The notes below the pieces were generated by a model. The model ran no database searches and had not been told where the DNA came from. It saw only the letters and a list, made by a program, of their open reading frames with translations. The position numbers and the translations under genes were made by a program. From the NCBI GenBank assembly GCA_002317385.1, contig DCJH01000071.1, forward strand, positions 1 through 16,863: 16,863 nt of DNA. Reading direction: 5' to 3'. Below, piece by piece: positions 1 to 7,140 of this stretch. Origin of the DNA: Prevotella sp. UBA1705. GTDB lineage: Bacteria; Bacteroidota; Bacteroidia; Bacteroidales; Bacteroidaceae. Positions within the stretch are counted from its first letter, which is position 1. Every line of letters starts with the position of its first letter.

Positions 1-69
1 TCTTTGCATCATAAACAACAGCCTGAAACTATTAGTGTGCTGAATTTCAGAGAGTTGCGGATTTTATAG
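1..69 (+). CDS. Possible C-terminal end of a gene entering from the left
   Basis: Frame 1 is open from the window edge and reads a 22-residue tail ending in NFRELRIL before a TAG stop at 67-69. The other two plus frames stop early. A strong plus-strand terminator starts 27 bases later, which is what one expects after a real gene. The piece is too short to name, and a chance open stretch of this length is quite possible. No family is assigned. Confidence 0.35.
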   Translation, partial: SLHHKQQPETISVLNFRELRIL

Positions 70-95
70 AAAAATTAAAAATAAAGATGCTAAAG

Positions 96-137
96 GAAAT
101 CCCATCCAAAAAGGATGGGATTTCTTATTTCTCTTTT
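96..137 (+). terminator. Rho-independent terminator (plus strand)
   Basis: A perfect 12-bp stem (96-107 with 113-124) closes on a five-A loop and is followed by a T-rich tract through 137. It would end transcription of whatever plus-strand gene enters from the left edge. Confidence 0.85.
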
Positions 138-252
138 ATTTGACTTTATTTTGACGAATTACAGGTGGCTTTATAAATTTATCATCAGATAAAAAGAGGT
201 GACTCCACTGTGTTGGGAGACGAAGAGGTGTAAAGAAAAATTGCGATAGTCA

Positions 253-412
253 TTGTGAACTACATATTTCCCAGGTTCAGGGATATCCTAAAAGCATCTA
301 TATATGGGGTGATTCTTACCACTTCTCGATTCCTATCAGTGATGATATCCCATTGATAAGTAATTTCATAAGGGCTGCCATCTACGACTGTGTTATCTGA
401 AAACAAAGATTC
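253..412. repeat. Inverted duplicate, segment A (left copy)
   Basis: This stretch matches the reverse complement of about 9556-9716, by eye roughly 85-90% identical. In the right copy it is joined directly to the partner of 2826-2944, while here the two are separated by 2.4 kb that contains the secreted-protein gene. Confidence 0.8.
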
Positions 413-415
413 TGC
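260..415 (-). pseudogene. Decayed C-terminal gene fragment (left copy)
   Basis: On the minus strand about 50 codons are open (core SPYEITYQWDIITDRNREV, then VRITPYIDAF), ending at a TAG at 260-262. An in-frame TAG at 416-418 lies immediately upstream, so only the 3' end of a former gene can remain, if this was coding. The same stretch occurs at 9552-9704 on the plus strand with the stop at the same place. The two copies differ at about 11 of 49 residues, so nearly every base change alters the protein; this points to a decaying pseudogene or to non-coding DNA. The family is not recognised. Confidence 0.45.
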
Positions 416-850
416 CTATTGCAGACCTCCCTCATTCTTTCGTTTAGCGTTTCTTAAAAACATAACTTTCTATGTATGAATCGAATTCCTTTTTCATCAT
501 CTTTCTATCCTTGACATCACTCTATGGAATTGAAAATGAAGGAAGCCAACCTCGGGCCACTATGCTTCAAGAGTGTCACGTGGGTATGGGACCCATTATC
601 CCATGTGTTTTCCATTTCTTTAACTGAATTGCTTGACGCACAGAACACTTATTGGTGTTTCTCAATACAAACGTTCGTCTAAATTCAAAGATCAATTGAA
701 GAATGATTTACTCTATATTAATATCGTTGTATTCATATTAATATTTAGGTTTTCTCGGTCATGAATTAGATAGAATAGACCTCTAATTGTTAAATAATTA
801 TAACAAAATAACATTTGGTAAAAATAAAGTATACAACTTTCAGGAGTAGT
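416..850. other. AT-rich intergenic region without a supported gene
   Basis: No convincing reading frame exists on either strand. The minus strand holds two tiny ATG-initiated frames, at 517-615 and 444-500, in different phases from each other and from the fragment at 260-415. They resemble no family known to me and may be chance. The last ~150 bases are very AT-rich and lead into the promoter of the gene at 891. No tRNA or riboswitch-like fold was seen. Confidence 0.5.
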
Positions 851-853
851 CTT

Positions 854-861
854 TATATTTG
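854..861 (+). promoter_or_regulatory. Bacteroidetes -7 element (TATATTTG) for the secreted-protein gene
   Basis: TATATTTG matches the Bacteroidetes -7 consensus TAnnTTTG and lies about 30 bases before the ATG at 891, giving a very short leader. No clear -33 TTTG was seen at the usual distance. Confidence 0.6.
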
Positions 862-890
862 CAATCATTGTTAGACTTTACCTACTGCCT

Positions 891-2660
891 ATGAAAATTT
901 ATCGGTTCTACATGGCCATTCTATTGCTATGGCTCTTTGGTGCCCATGCGATGAGGGCCGCGGACGAGACCCTCGACTTCAGGTCGGGGTACAGAGATAT
1001 CTCCCAACCCACAGAAATCAAAGGAAAAGAATTTAGTGTTCTATTCGGGACGATAGGGACGGAAATCACCTATTATATATCAGACCATTCATTCCATGTG
1101 CTTAATGGCGGCATCATCACCGTGAAGGCTACCAACGGCCGCAACATCTCGGAGATAAAATTCGGATTCTCGGATACAAGTTTCGCACCGACATCATCCG
1201 ACTATAGGGTAGATACGGGAGCATACGATATAGCCACCTCCACATGGACGGGGATGGCAGGGGCGGTGACATTGGCTCGCGCCGATGTAACGGGACATTG
1301 GAAATTGCAGTACATCTCGGTGACCTTTGATAGCAGTACCGCCCTTATCGATCCGGCCCTGGCCTTCACTCAGTCGGCGGCTACTGCCCAGATGGGCACA
1401 GACTTCTCGCTGCCCGCGCTGCAGAACCCCTACCAACTCAGTCCGATAACCTACGCCTCGTCCAACAATCAGGTGGCCGAGGTGGATGCCTCGACCGGCA
1501 AAGTGACTCTCGCGGGCCCCGGCTCTACTGATATTACGGCCCGATTCGCGGGCGATGAGACCTACAACGCCGGCACGGCCACCTGCCACCTGCAGGTGCT
1601 TCCGCAGGATCTCGCGGCCCAGACCTATGAGCTGGTGACCGATGCCTCCACCTTGAAACCCGGCGACATCGTCACCTTCGTCTATTCCCAAGGCGGCAAA
1701 GCCCTGGGTGCGGCGGGCGCCAGCAACTTCGGCTCCACCGACATTACCATGGCAGACAACCGGTTCACGGCCACCGATGCTGTGACCACACTCACGCTGG
1801 GAGGCTCCGCCGGAGCGTGGACCTTCCGTCTGGACAATGGCAGCTACCTCTGCACGGCCAGCAGTTCGGCCAATTACCTGAAAACGAGCACCAGTTGTGG
1901 CAACGAGAACAGGGCCAGAATCAGTATCAGCAGCGGCGATGCGAGCATAGAGTTCCAAGGGGCATATTCACATAACAAGCTCTCCTTCAACACCACCTAC
2001 AACATTTTCTCCTGCTATCTGACAGCAGAATCCCCCGTCCAGATCTACCGGAAAGTGACCGGGGAGGCAGCGCCCGACGTGACGCTCAGGGTCAGTGCCG
2101 CAGGATATGCCACGCTCTATTACGGCGCGCAGGCGCTCGTCGTCCCCGCAGGAACGGAGGTTGCCACTTACAGACTCAGCAACGGACAGATTGAGGAGGG
2201 CCGGACGTATGCGGCAGGCGCAGTCATTCCAGCCGGCGAGGCCGTGGTGGTGAAGGCCCGGGCAGGTGATTACACCTTCAGACCGGCCAGCTCCCAAGCC
2301 ACGGCAGACGCCGACAACGTGCTCCATGGCACCGATGCCAGCGAGCAGCTGCCCGCGGACGCCTCGTGCTATTTCTACAAATTGTCGCTCAACAGCGAGG
2401 GCGACCTGAGTTCGACGGGCTTCTATTGGGCCGCGCCCAACGGTGCGGCGTTCACCAATGGCGCCCATAAGGCCTACCTGAAGCTACCCGTGGCGCAGCA
2501 ATCCAAGAGCTGTTACCTCTTCGATGAGCCTACCGCTATACATATTATACAGGAAAATGTGCATAAACTTGCGGCAAGATACAACCTTTCCGGCCAGCAG
2601 GTGGATGAAAATTATCATGGATTTGTCATACAAAATGGTAGGAAATTCTTTGCAAAATAA
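891..2660 (+). CDS. Secreted multidomain protein with Ig-like domain and C-terminal sorting-like block
   Basis: The 589-residue product starts with a signal peptide: a hydrophobic stretch (AILLLWLF) and a probable cleavage after AHA or MRA, near residues 20-24. Residues ~30-150 form a beta-rich domain of unknown type. Residues ~154-240 resemble a bacterial Ig-like (BIG2) domain, with the pattern of SSNNQVAEVD followed by GKVTLAGPGSTDITA. Residues ~244-392 and ~396-550 look like the beta-rich modules common in Prevotella secreted proteins. The last 28 residues (ARYNLSGQQ...GFVIQNGRKFF) match a C-terminal block widespread in Prevotella surface proteins, which may serve in sorting or anchoring. 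No catalytic motif was seen, so the role is unknown; binding or adhesion is possible. The acidic peptide gene follows after 90 bases and may be co-transcribed. The gene is markedly more GC-rich than its AT-rich upstream flank. Confidence 0.85.
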   Translation: MKIYRFYMAILLLWLFGAHAMRAADETLDFRSGYRDISQPTEIKGKEFSVLFGTIGTEITYYISDHSFHVLNGGIITVKATNGRNISEIKFGFSDTSFAPTSSDYRVDTGAYDIATSTWTGMAGAVTLARADVTGHWKLQYISVTFDSSTALIDPALAFTQSAATAQMGTDFSLPALQNPYQLSPITYASSNNQVAEVDASTGKVTLAGPGSTDITARFAGDETYNAGTATCHLQVLPQDLAAQTYELVTDASTLKPGDIVTFVYSQGGKALGAAGASNFGSTDITMADNRFTATDAVTTLTLGGSAGAWTFRLDNGSYLCTASSSANYLKTSTSCGNENRARISISSGDASIEFQGAYSHNKLSFNTTYNIFSCYLTAESPVQIYRKVTGEAAPDVTLRVSAAGYATLYYGAQALVVPAGTEVATYRLSNGQIEEGRTYAAGAVIPAGEAVVVKARAGDYTFRPASSQATADADNVLHGTDASEQLPADASCYFYKLSLNSEGDLSSTGFYWAAPNGAAFTNGAHKAYLKLPVAQQSKSCYLFDEPTAIHIIQENVHKLAARYNLSGQQVDENYHGFVIQNGRKFFAK

Positions 2661-2750
2661 TATACAAAACGGCGGTTTTAGGTAGTGATTTCCCATATAG
2701 AAACTCCTGAAAAACCACCCTAAACGCTAAAATAAGTTAAAGCAAACTAC

Positions 2751-2933
2751 ATGAAGCACTATGTCGAACCCACGATTCGCTTTTCCAGGTTGAGGCATGA
2801 GAGCCGCCTTCTGGCTGCCTCGGGAAATCAGCCCGTGAATAATATTGAGAGCACCTCTGCCCAGTTGGGTAAGGAGAGCGACGTGGCAGATGACGTATGG
2901 GAGCAGGGCCCCAACCTCTGGGACGAGGAATAG
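2751..2933 (+). CDS. Small acidic peptide, 60 residues (Prevotella-type, function unknown)
   Basis: It begins MKHYVEPTIRFSRLRHESRL, has LLAASGN at about residues 20-26, then a polar, acidic tail ending in the tryptophan-containing block WEQGPNLWDEE. I recognise the layout (MKxYxxPxI start, LLA-SGN, acidic tail with W and D/E at the end) from many unannotated small proteins in Prevotella and relatives, but no function is known to me. The LLAASGN site could mark leader processing; that is inference. The gene lies 90 bases after the secreted-protein gene on the same strand. Its 3' half is repeated at 9447-9555 on the minus strand with a one-base deletion that breaks the frame. Confidence 0.7.
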   Translation: MKHYVEPTIRFSRLRHESRLLAASGNQPVNNIESTSAQLGKESDVADDVWEQGPNLWDEE

Positions 2934-2944
2934 GCCATCCCGCC
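2826..2944. repeat. Inverted duplicate, segment B (left copy)
   Basis: This covers the 3' part of the small acidic peptide gene and a few bases after its stop. It is about 94% identical by eye to the reverse complement of ~9440-9555. In the right copy it is joined straight to the terminator/repeat block, with the cupin gene absent. Confidence 0.85.
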
Positions 2945-2957
2945 CGCCATACTCATA

Positions 2958-2977
2958 GGGGTAACTCTTATTACCCC
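2958..2977. other. Small hairpin after the acidic peptide gene
   Basis: A perfect 7-bp stem, GGGGTAA with TTACCCC, encloses a six-base loop 24 bases after the stop of the peptide gene. There is no T-tract, so it is not a standard terminator; it could stabilise an mRNA 3' end. Confidence 0.35.
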
Positions 2978-3036
2978 GTCCGTCACCACATAGCGGCACA
3001 TTTGTTACCACCATCCGCCGAGAATAGGCCTGGCAT

Positions 3037-3044
3037 TGCTTTTG
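3037..3044 (+). promoter_or_regulatory. Imperfect -7 element for the cupin gene
   Basis: TGCTTTTG differs from TAnnTTTG at one base and sits 42 bases before the cupin ATG. No -33 element is evident. It is offered only as the best candidate in the gap after the peptide gene. Confidence 0.3.
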
Positions 3045-3086
3045 TATGGAATAGGGTAGATACAAACCCTTAAAACAACAGAAATT

Positions 3087-3410
3087 ATGGCAAAAGTAAA
3101 TGAGAGCACCGTCTACGGTGCACAGGAGTTGATTGGCTACGAGAGCGGTAAGGTGGTGACGAAGGTCGTTGCAGAGTCTGGCGGCGCAGCCGTAATCCTT
3201 CGTTCGGCCGATGCCGGGACAGTGATTCCGGAGCACAGCGTGCCCTTCACGGCAGTGGTCTATGTGCTCGACGGCGTGGCCGAGGTACGCATCGACGACA
3301 CCATCTACAATCCCAAGGCAGGCGAGATCCTCGTCGTTCCGGCCAACCATGTACACGAACTGAAGGCCCGCGAGCGCTTCACCATCCTGCTTTCCAAGCT
3401 GCCCGCATAG
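3087..3410 (+). CDS. Small single-domain cupin protein
   Basis: At 107 residues this is one compact cupin beta-barrel with no other domain and no signal peptide, so it is probably cytoplasmic. The first cupin motif is represented by PEHSVPFTAVVYVLDGVAEV (H50, G63). The second is GEILVVPANHVHELKA, with H88, H90 and E91 as likely metal or ligand contacts. The first motif has only one histidine of the usual HxH pair, so metal binding may differ from classical cupins. No substrate can be inferred. The gene is followed after 62 bases by a terminator and appears to be its own unit or the end of a plus-strand unit from 891. The right-hand inverted duplicate lacks it. Confidence 0.85.
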   Translation: MAKVNESTVYGAQELIGYESGKVVTKVVAESGGAAVILRSADAGTVIPEHSVPFTAVVYVLDGVAEVRIDDTIYNPKAGEILVVPANHVHELKARERFTILLSKLPA

Positions 3411-3472
3411 GGCGCAGCCCTTTGTCGATGGCCTTGGAGCAACAGAGTTCCAGCATAAGACTGTAATCCTCC

Positions 3473-3510
3473 GCCCCGATTCCCGCACGGATTCGGGGCA
3501 TTTCTTTTTT
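3473..3510 (+). terminator. Rho-independent terminator after the cupin gene
   Basis: GCCCCGA pairs with TCGGGGC (3473-3479 with 3493-3499) and is followed by a T-rich run through 3510. The partner at 9411-9437 has a longer, perfect 11-bp version of the same stem, so the left copy has accumulated a mismatch. Confidence 0.85.
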
Positions 3511-3564
3511 ATCCAGTAGGGATATGCTCCGCCCATATCTCCACAGAACAATCGCCATTCCTAT

Positions 3565-3646
3565 ATGGAGAAAACGAGTGAGGAATGATTAGCTTCGTAC
3601 TAATGATGGAGAAAACTGCAGGAAATGATAGGCGTTGATAATCAGC
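3565..3646. repeat. Two degenerate 41-nt tandem units
   Basis: ATGGAGAAAAC recurs at 3565 and 3606, each time followed by a related GGAAATGAT-like stretch, giving two units of 41 bases. The same pair is kept in the right copy (9263-9303 and 9304-9344, reverse strand). Confidence 0.6.
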
Positions 3647-3670
3647 GAGATAGAATGTCGGTCGGAAAAA

Positions 3671-3753
3671 GGTACTAATCGCCGGGAGATTAGTACCTAA
3701 AGCCGATGCGATTAATACCTAAAGGCGAAGGGATTAGGTAGTAATGGCGAATG
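3671..3753. repeat. 22-bp tandem array with a leading palindrome
   Basis: Three units begin GATTAGTACCTAAA, GATTAATACCTAAA and GATTAGGTAGTAA, at 3688, 3710 and 3732, an exact 22-base period. A reversed half-site, GGTACTAATC at 3671-3680, precedes them and forms a perfect 10-bp inverted repeat with the first unit around a seven-base spacer. A matching array with the same period lies at 9167-9240. The period is close to two helical turns, which would fit repeated protein sites; that is inference. Confidence 0.8.
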
Positions 3754-3780
3754 GATGAAAACCTACTCGTTGGTCTATAT

Positions 3781-3817
3781 AAAAAAGATGTTCACATCCT
3801 CAGCGGATGCGAACATC
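3781..3817 (-). terminator. Rho-independent terminator for the minus-strand AraC gene
   Basis: A 13-bp stem (3787-3799 with 3805-3817, one G-T pair) around the loop TCAGC is followed on the minus strand by six T residues. It lies 60 bases past the stop of the regulator at 3878. A smaller 7-bp hairpin (3844-3864) lies between the two. Confidence 0.85.
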
Positions 3818-3877
3818 AACGTTGTTGTTCTGTAGAATTAAAAACTATCCTCGCTATGGATAGTATGGGTATCCTGA

Positions 3878-4795
3878 TTATCCGAGGACCGGACGTAATG
3901 TTGTCATCATGGGTTTGAGCTCGCGGCCCGACATGAGCTTGGTGGGCACGGAGACGTCGCCTGCACGCACCTGCAACGGCGTGGCGCCGATGTTCTTCCG
4001 ACAGAAGGTGGTCATGCTCTGCTGCGATGCAAACTTGAGCTTGGCGGCGATTACCTCGAGCGGCACCTCCGTATTGCGCAGCTCATCGAAGAGCGCACGC
4101 GTCTTCACACGGTTGAGCCAGTTGCTCGGCGACTCCTTGAACTGGTCGGTGAAGTTGCGGATAAACGTGGAGCGGCTCATGTTGAGGCGCTCGGCCATCT
4201 GCTCAATGTTGAGATAGCTACTGGCCAATTCCATCACCTTGTCGAGGAACGACTCGTCGTTGCGATAGAGCATGGCGAGGAAGGCGCGCAGCACGGTGGG
4301 CTTGTAGTAGGCCTGGAGTATGGCCGAGAGCTCGCGCTGTTTGAGCGTATGGATGTCGCAACACAGCAACTGGTCGCGGGTATAGGTCTCCATCTGCTCG
4401 GCAAAGGTCCTCACGATGGGTATCATGGGCAGTGCGTGGAGCTGGCTGTGGTTCTTGGCAAAGCGGCGCATCTGCTCCTCAGACACGATTCGACTGCAGA
4501 AGTCGAGGTGGTTGCCGATGATGTAGAGGCGCACGCCCACGGCGTCTTCGAGCACCTCTATCTGATGGTCCAGGTGCGAGGGCATGACAAACATCTGGTT
4601 GTCTTCTACCATAAACGGCTCGAAACCGACCCCCGAGATTCTCAGTTTGCCCTTGAGCAGGAATGCTAACGTAGAAAAAGATGGATTGAAGGATTGGTTT
4701 TTTCCAGCCTCTTCCTCAACGACACTGAACCCCACGGGGGAGCTGCCAATATAGTGGGGACAACTGGCATGCCTGTTCAGATACATCAATTTCAT
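3878..4795 (-). CDS. AraC-family regulator, paralogue 1 (divergent)
   Basis: This 305-residue protein has an N-terminal cupin-like sensing half (about 1-150, with STLAFLLKGKLRISG and MFVMPSHLDHQIEVLED) and a C-terminal pair of helix-turn-helix motifs. The first is LNIEQMAERLNMSRSTFIRNF; the second, around IAAKLKFASQQSMTTFC, departs from the usual GFxSxxYFSRxFK pattern. It is clearly related to the proteins at 5167 and 6097 but carries ~15 extra residues at the end. It is transcribed away from them and has its own terminator. MYL three codons in is an alternative start. The effector and targets are unknown; no metabolic gene sits beside it. AraC proteins generally bind DNA as ligand-responsive activators, and autoregulation across the divergent gap is plausible. 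Confidence 0.9.
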   Translation of the reverse strand: MKLMYLNRHASCPHYIGSSPVGFSVVEEEAGKNQSFNPSFSTLAFLLKGKLRISGVGFEPFMVEDNQMFVMPSHLDHQIEVLEDAVGVRLYIIGNHLDFCSRIVSEEQMRRFAKNHSQLHALPMIPIVRTFAEQMETYTRDQLLCCDIHTLKQRELSAILQAYYKPTVLRAFLAMLYRNDESFLDKVMELASSYLNIEQMAERLNMSRSTFIRNFTDQFKESPSNWLNRVKTRALFDELRNTEVPLEVIAAKLKFASQQSMTTFCRKNIGATPLQVRAGDVSVPTKLMSGRELKPMMTTLRPVLG

Positions 4796-4973
4796 TCTCT
4801 TTTCCTTTCCTTTTTAATGAACCAAATCGATAAAGACCCCATTTCTGCCATGACATGAGTGCATGGGCAGATGTCCAACCGATGGTGAGTTAATCCTATT
4901 TCCAACGCGCAAATAGAGCTGCCGCGGGCCACGAGGAGAGTTCCCTAAATGCCTGCGAGTAGCATTTCGGTTG

Positions 4974-4981
4974 CAAAGTTA
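4974..4981 (-). promoter_or_regulatory. Bacteroidetes -7 element for AraC paralogue 1
   Basis: On the minus strand TAACTTTG matches TAnnTTTG, about 180 bases before the ATG at 4795, so the mRNA would have a leader of ~170 bases. No clear -33 partner was seen at the usual spacing; a CAAA at 5008-5011 is somewhat too far. Confidence 0.5.
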
Positions 4982-5075
4982 GCCTGTTTTGAGGTATATC
5001 TTCTCATCAAAATGTGTCAATAGTTTATGATTTTGACTCATTATTAACACTTTTTAAAGTATTGGGCATAAAAAG

Positions 5076-5110
5076 TTGACATAGGTTTTGAAATAATATT
5101 ACTACTTTTG
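5076..5110 (+). promoter_or_regulatory. Promoter for the AraC tandem pair
   Basis: TTGACA at 5076-5081 and TACTTTTG at 5103-5110 (matching TAnnTTTG) are 21 bases apart, a good Bacteroidetes -33/-7 spacing. It lies about 55 bases before the ATG at 5167. The opposing promoter at 4974-4981 is only ~120 bases away, so one bound regulator could control both directions. Confidence 0.65.
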
Positions 5111-5166
5111 CATACCTGTTACAAAGGGGGAGAGAGTATTTCATCATTATTAATCCAACGCACACG

Positions 5167-6033
5167 ATGATATATCCACAATATTTCAAGGAAGCCGACT
5201 TCAACACAAATCCCGATGAAATCATCCGCATGGGATTCGGATTTGTGAAGGTGGGGGCCGGGGCCTGCGACTATTTCGATGATTCGGTGTCGACACTTGC
5301 ATTTCTGGTAGACGGCAAGGTGAAGATTTCGGTCGAAGGCGTAACCCCCATTGTCCTCAATGCAGGCCAGATGGCCATCTTCCCCACGAAGTTTCGCCAC
5401 ATGATCGACATCCTTGAAGACACCATTGCCGTATTCCTTTATATTATAGGAGACGACCGCACATTCTGCGAGCAGGTGCTCGGAAGTGACATGGTTGATA
5501 GCCTTCCAGCCGACGACAACACCATTCACACGTTGCACATGGTGCCGCCCATCGACCTCTTTGCCCGCCAGATAGCCTTCTACATCGGTGACAAGAAGTT
5601 CAACCGGGACATCAGCTTCCTCAAACAAGACGAGCTGGTGACCATCCTCACATCGTATTATGACCGCGCCGAGATGCTGCACTTCCTCGCTCCGCTATAC
5701 CATACGTCGCAGACGTTTTACGGAAAGGTGATGAGTCTCTCCAACAACTTCCTCACTGTAGAGGAGATGGCCGACAGGTTGAGGATGAGCCGGTCCACCT
5801 TCACACGCACCTTCAAGAAGATTTTCGGCATGCAACCCAAAGACTGGGCTATCCATCTGCGGGCCACGCTGCTCCACAAAGCCCTGATAGAAACCGATGA
5901 ACCACTGAACCTCCTGGCCCAACGACTCAAGTTTTCGTCGCAACAGCGACTGGCTTCGTTCTGCAAAGAACAGTTCGATGCCACGCCCTCGGCCATCAGG
6001 TCGGGCGAGGTGGTGATTCGGCCAGACCGATAA
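5167..6033 (+). CDS. AraC-family regulator, paralogue 2
   Basis: The 288-residue product has an N-terminal cupin-like half (about 1-140, with DYFDDSVSTLAFLVDGKVKI and MAIFPTKFRHMIDILED) and two C-terminal helix-turn-helix motifs. The first (about 196-225) reads LTVEEMADRLRMSRSTFTRTF. The second (about 247-280) holds LLAQRLKFSSQQRLASFC and TPSAIRSGE. The first matches AraC proteins well; the second lacks the usual glycine before phenylalanine. It forms a tandem pair with the gene at 6097, 63 bases downstream, and is divergent from the one at 3878. All three share the SVST/FSTL strand and the (D/E)ILED-type segment, so they arose by local duplication. The ligand is unknown. Confidence 0.9.
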   Translation: MIYPQYFKEADFNTNPDEIIRMGFGFVKVGAGACDYFDDSVSTLAFLVDGKVKISVEGVTPIVLNAGQMAIFPTKFRHMIDILEDTIAVFLYIIGDDRTFCEQVLGSDMVDSLPADDNTIHTLHMVPPIDLFARQIAFYIGDKKFNRDISFLKQDELVTILTSYYDRAEMLHFLAPLYHTSQTFYGKVMSLSNNFLTVEEMADRLRMSRSTFTRTFKKIFGMQPKDWAIHLRATLLHKALIETDEPLNLLAQRLKFSSQQRLASFCKEQFDATPSAIRSGEVVIRPDR

Positions 6034-6096
6034 GCTGTCACCTCAGAGCGCAAGGGGGAAAACATTGCGCAGCAGTATTAACTAAAACTCAACCCA

Positions 6097-6963
6097 ATGG
6101 ACTTATATTTTCTAAGAGAAGCCGACATGAACTACACCCCATCCGAAGTGGTGACGACCGGATTCGGATACGCCCAAGCCGAGAAGGGCGTGAAAGACTA
6201 TTTTGATTACTCGGTATCCACCGTGGCCCTGCTGCTCGAAGGCGAGGTGCAGATTACGGGCGAAGACCTCAGCTCTACCCGTGTGACTGCCGGAAACATG
6301 GCCTGTTTCCCCAAGAACGTCTATCATAACATTGATATTCTTGAAGACTGCACGGCGGTGTTTCTCTATATTCTCGGCGACAACGTGTCGTTTTGCGAGA
6401 AAGTTCTCACCCGCGAGTCGCTCGACCACATGCCGGTTCTCGACCACCGGATCCACACGCTGCCCATCGTTCCCATCCTGAGAACGTTTGCCGACCAGAT
6501 AACTATGTACATCCGCGACCGGCAACGGCTATGCCGCGACATCAGCTTCATCAAGCAACGCGAGCTGCGTGCGCTCATGTCGGTCTACTATTCGCAGTCT
6601 CAGCTGCGCACGTTCCTGGCTCCACTCTTCCGCACCAGCGACACATTCTATAGTCAGGTGATGTCTATGGCCGTGGGATTCCCCACTGTGGCCGTCATGG
6701 CAAGGCGTCTGCACATGAGCCGATCTACCTTTCTGCGCCGGTTCCAAGACAATTTCAACGAGACGCCCAAGGAGTGGGCCACCCGTCTGAAGTGCCGTTT
6801 CCTCTACCGTGCACTGCGCGAGACCAATGAGCCGATGGCCAGCATAGCCTGTCGTCTCAGGTTTTGCACACTCCAACGCATGGCTGCTTTCTCCAAGCAT
6901 CACCTCGGACTTTCGCCCCATGAGATACGCGAGGGCAAGCCGCTCGCCGTCGAGCTCAGATAG
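6097..6963 (+). CDS. AraC-family regulator, paralogue 3
   Basis: At 288 residues it has the same length and domain order as its upstream neighbour, with which it aligns end to end. The N-terminal half includes DYFDYSVSTVALLLEGEVQI and NIDILEDCTAVFLYILG. The first helix-turn-helix is MARRLHMSRSTFLRRFQDNF; the second (ACRLRFCTLQRMAAFSKHH) is degenerate in the same way as in the other two. The 63-base gap and common strand suggest co-transcription with paralogue 2 from the promoter at 5076-5110. It is followed by the ferritin gene, which has its own promoter, so a shared function with iron storage is not shown. Confidence 0.9.
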   Translation: MDLYFLREADMNYTPSEVVTTGFGYAQAEKGVKDYFDYSVSTVALLLEGEVQITGEDLSSTRVTAGNMACFPKNVYHNIDILEDCTAVFLYILGDNVSFCEKVLTRESLDHMPVLDHRIHTLPIVPILRTFADQITMYIRDRQRLCRDISFIKQRELRALMSVYYSQSQLRTFLAPLFRTSDTFYSQVMSMAVGFPTVAVMARRLHMSRSTFLRRFQDNFNETPKEWATRLKCRFLYRALRETNEPMASIACRLRFCTLQRMAAFSKHHLGLSPHEIREGKPLAVELR

Positions 6964-7082
6964 GCCACGCTGCAATCCCGTCGTGCCCAGATATCCACCG
7001 GACTGCCGGAAGCAGGTGTTAAAATTTTCATAAATCATTCGAAATAATCCGATAAAAGCATGGGAATGTAGCGTTAATTCCC

Positions 7083-7090
7083 TATATTTG
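7083..7090 (+). promoter_or_regulatory. Bacteroidetes -7 element for ferritin
   Basis: TATATTTG matches TAnnTTTG exactly and is followed by an AT-rich leader of about 45 bases before the ATG at 7141. No convincing -33 was identified. Confidence 0.65.
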
Positions 7091-7140
7091 CAATAATTAT
7101 TATTTTTACAGATCGAATCATTCATTAAAACATCACTACT

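Larger units (their letters stand above)
3473..3757. repeat. Inverted duplicate, segment C (left copy, non-coding)
   Basis: This block starts with the terminator and contains the 41-nt and 22-nt tandem units. It matches the reverse complement of 9161-9437, about 90% identical by eye over its whole length, although it holds no plausible reading frame. With its partner it brackets a 5.4-kb segment containing the AraC trio, ferritin and the UpxY-like gene. Confidence 0.9.

Noticed and set aside
517..615. 32-codon minus-strand frame in the AT-rich region
   Set aside because: Short, out of phase with the fragment at 260-415 and without recognised homology or promoter.
1194..2468. Long minus-strand frames opposite the secreted-protein gene
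   Set aside because: They are shadows of the GC-rich plus-strand gene, lack any recognisable domain and have no promoter.
2727..3551. 274-codon minus-strand frame opposite the peptide and cupin genes
   Set aside because: It runs through a terminator and two plus-strand genes and has no family likeness.
3671..3753. CRISPR array
   Set aside because: Units are only 22 bases, with no separate unique spacers and no cas genes nearby.
6036..6096. Terminator between AraC paralogues 2 and 3
   Set aside because: Only a 6-bp GCGCAA/TTGCGC pairing without a T-tract is present, so co-transcription remains likelier.
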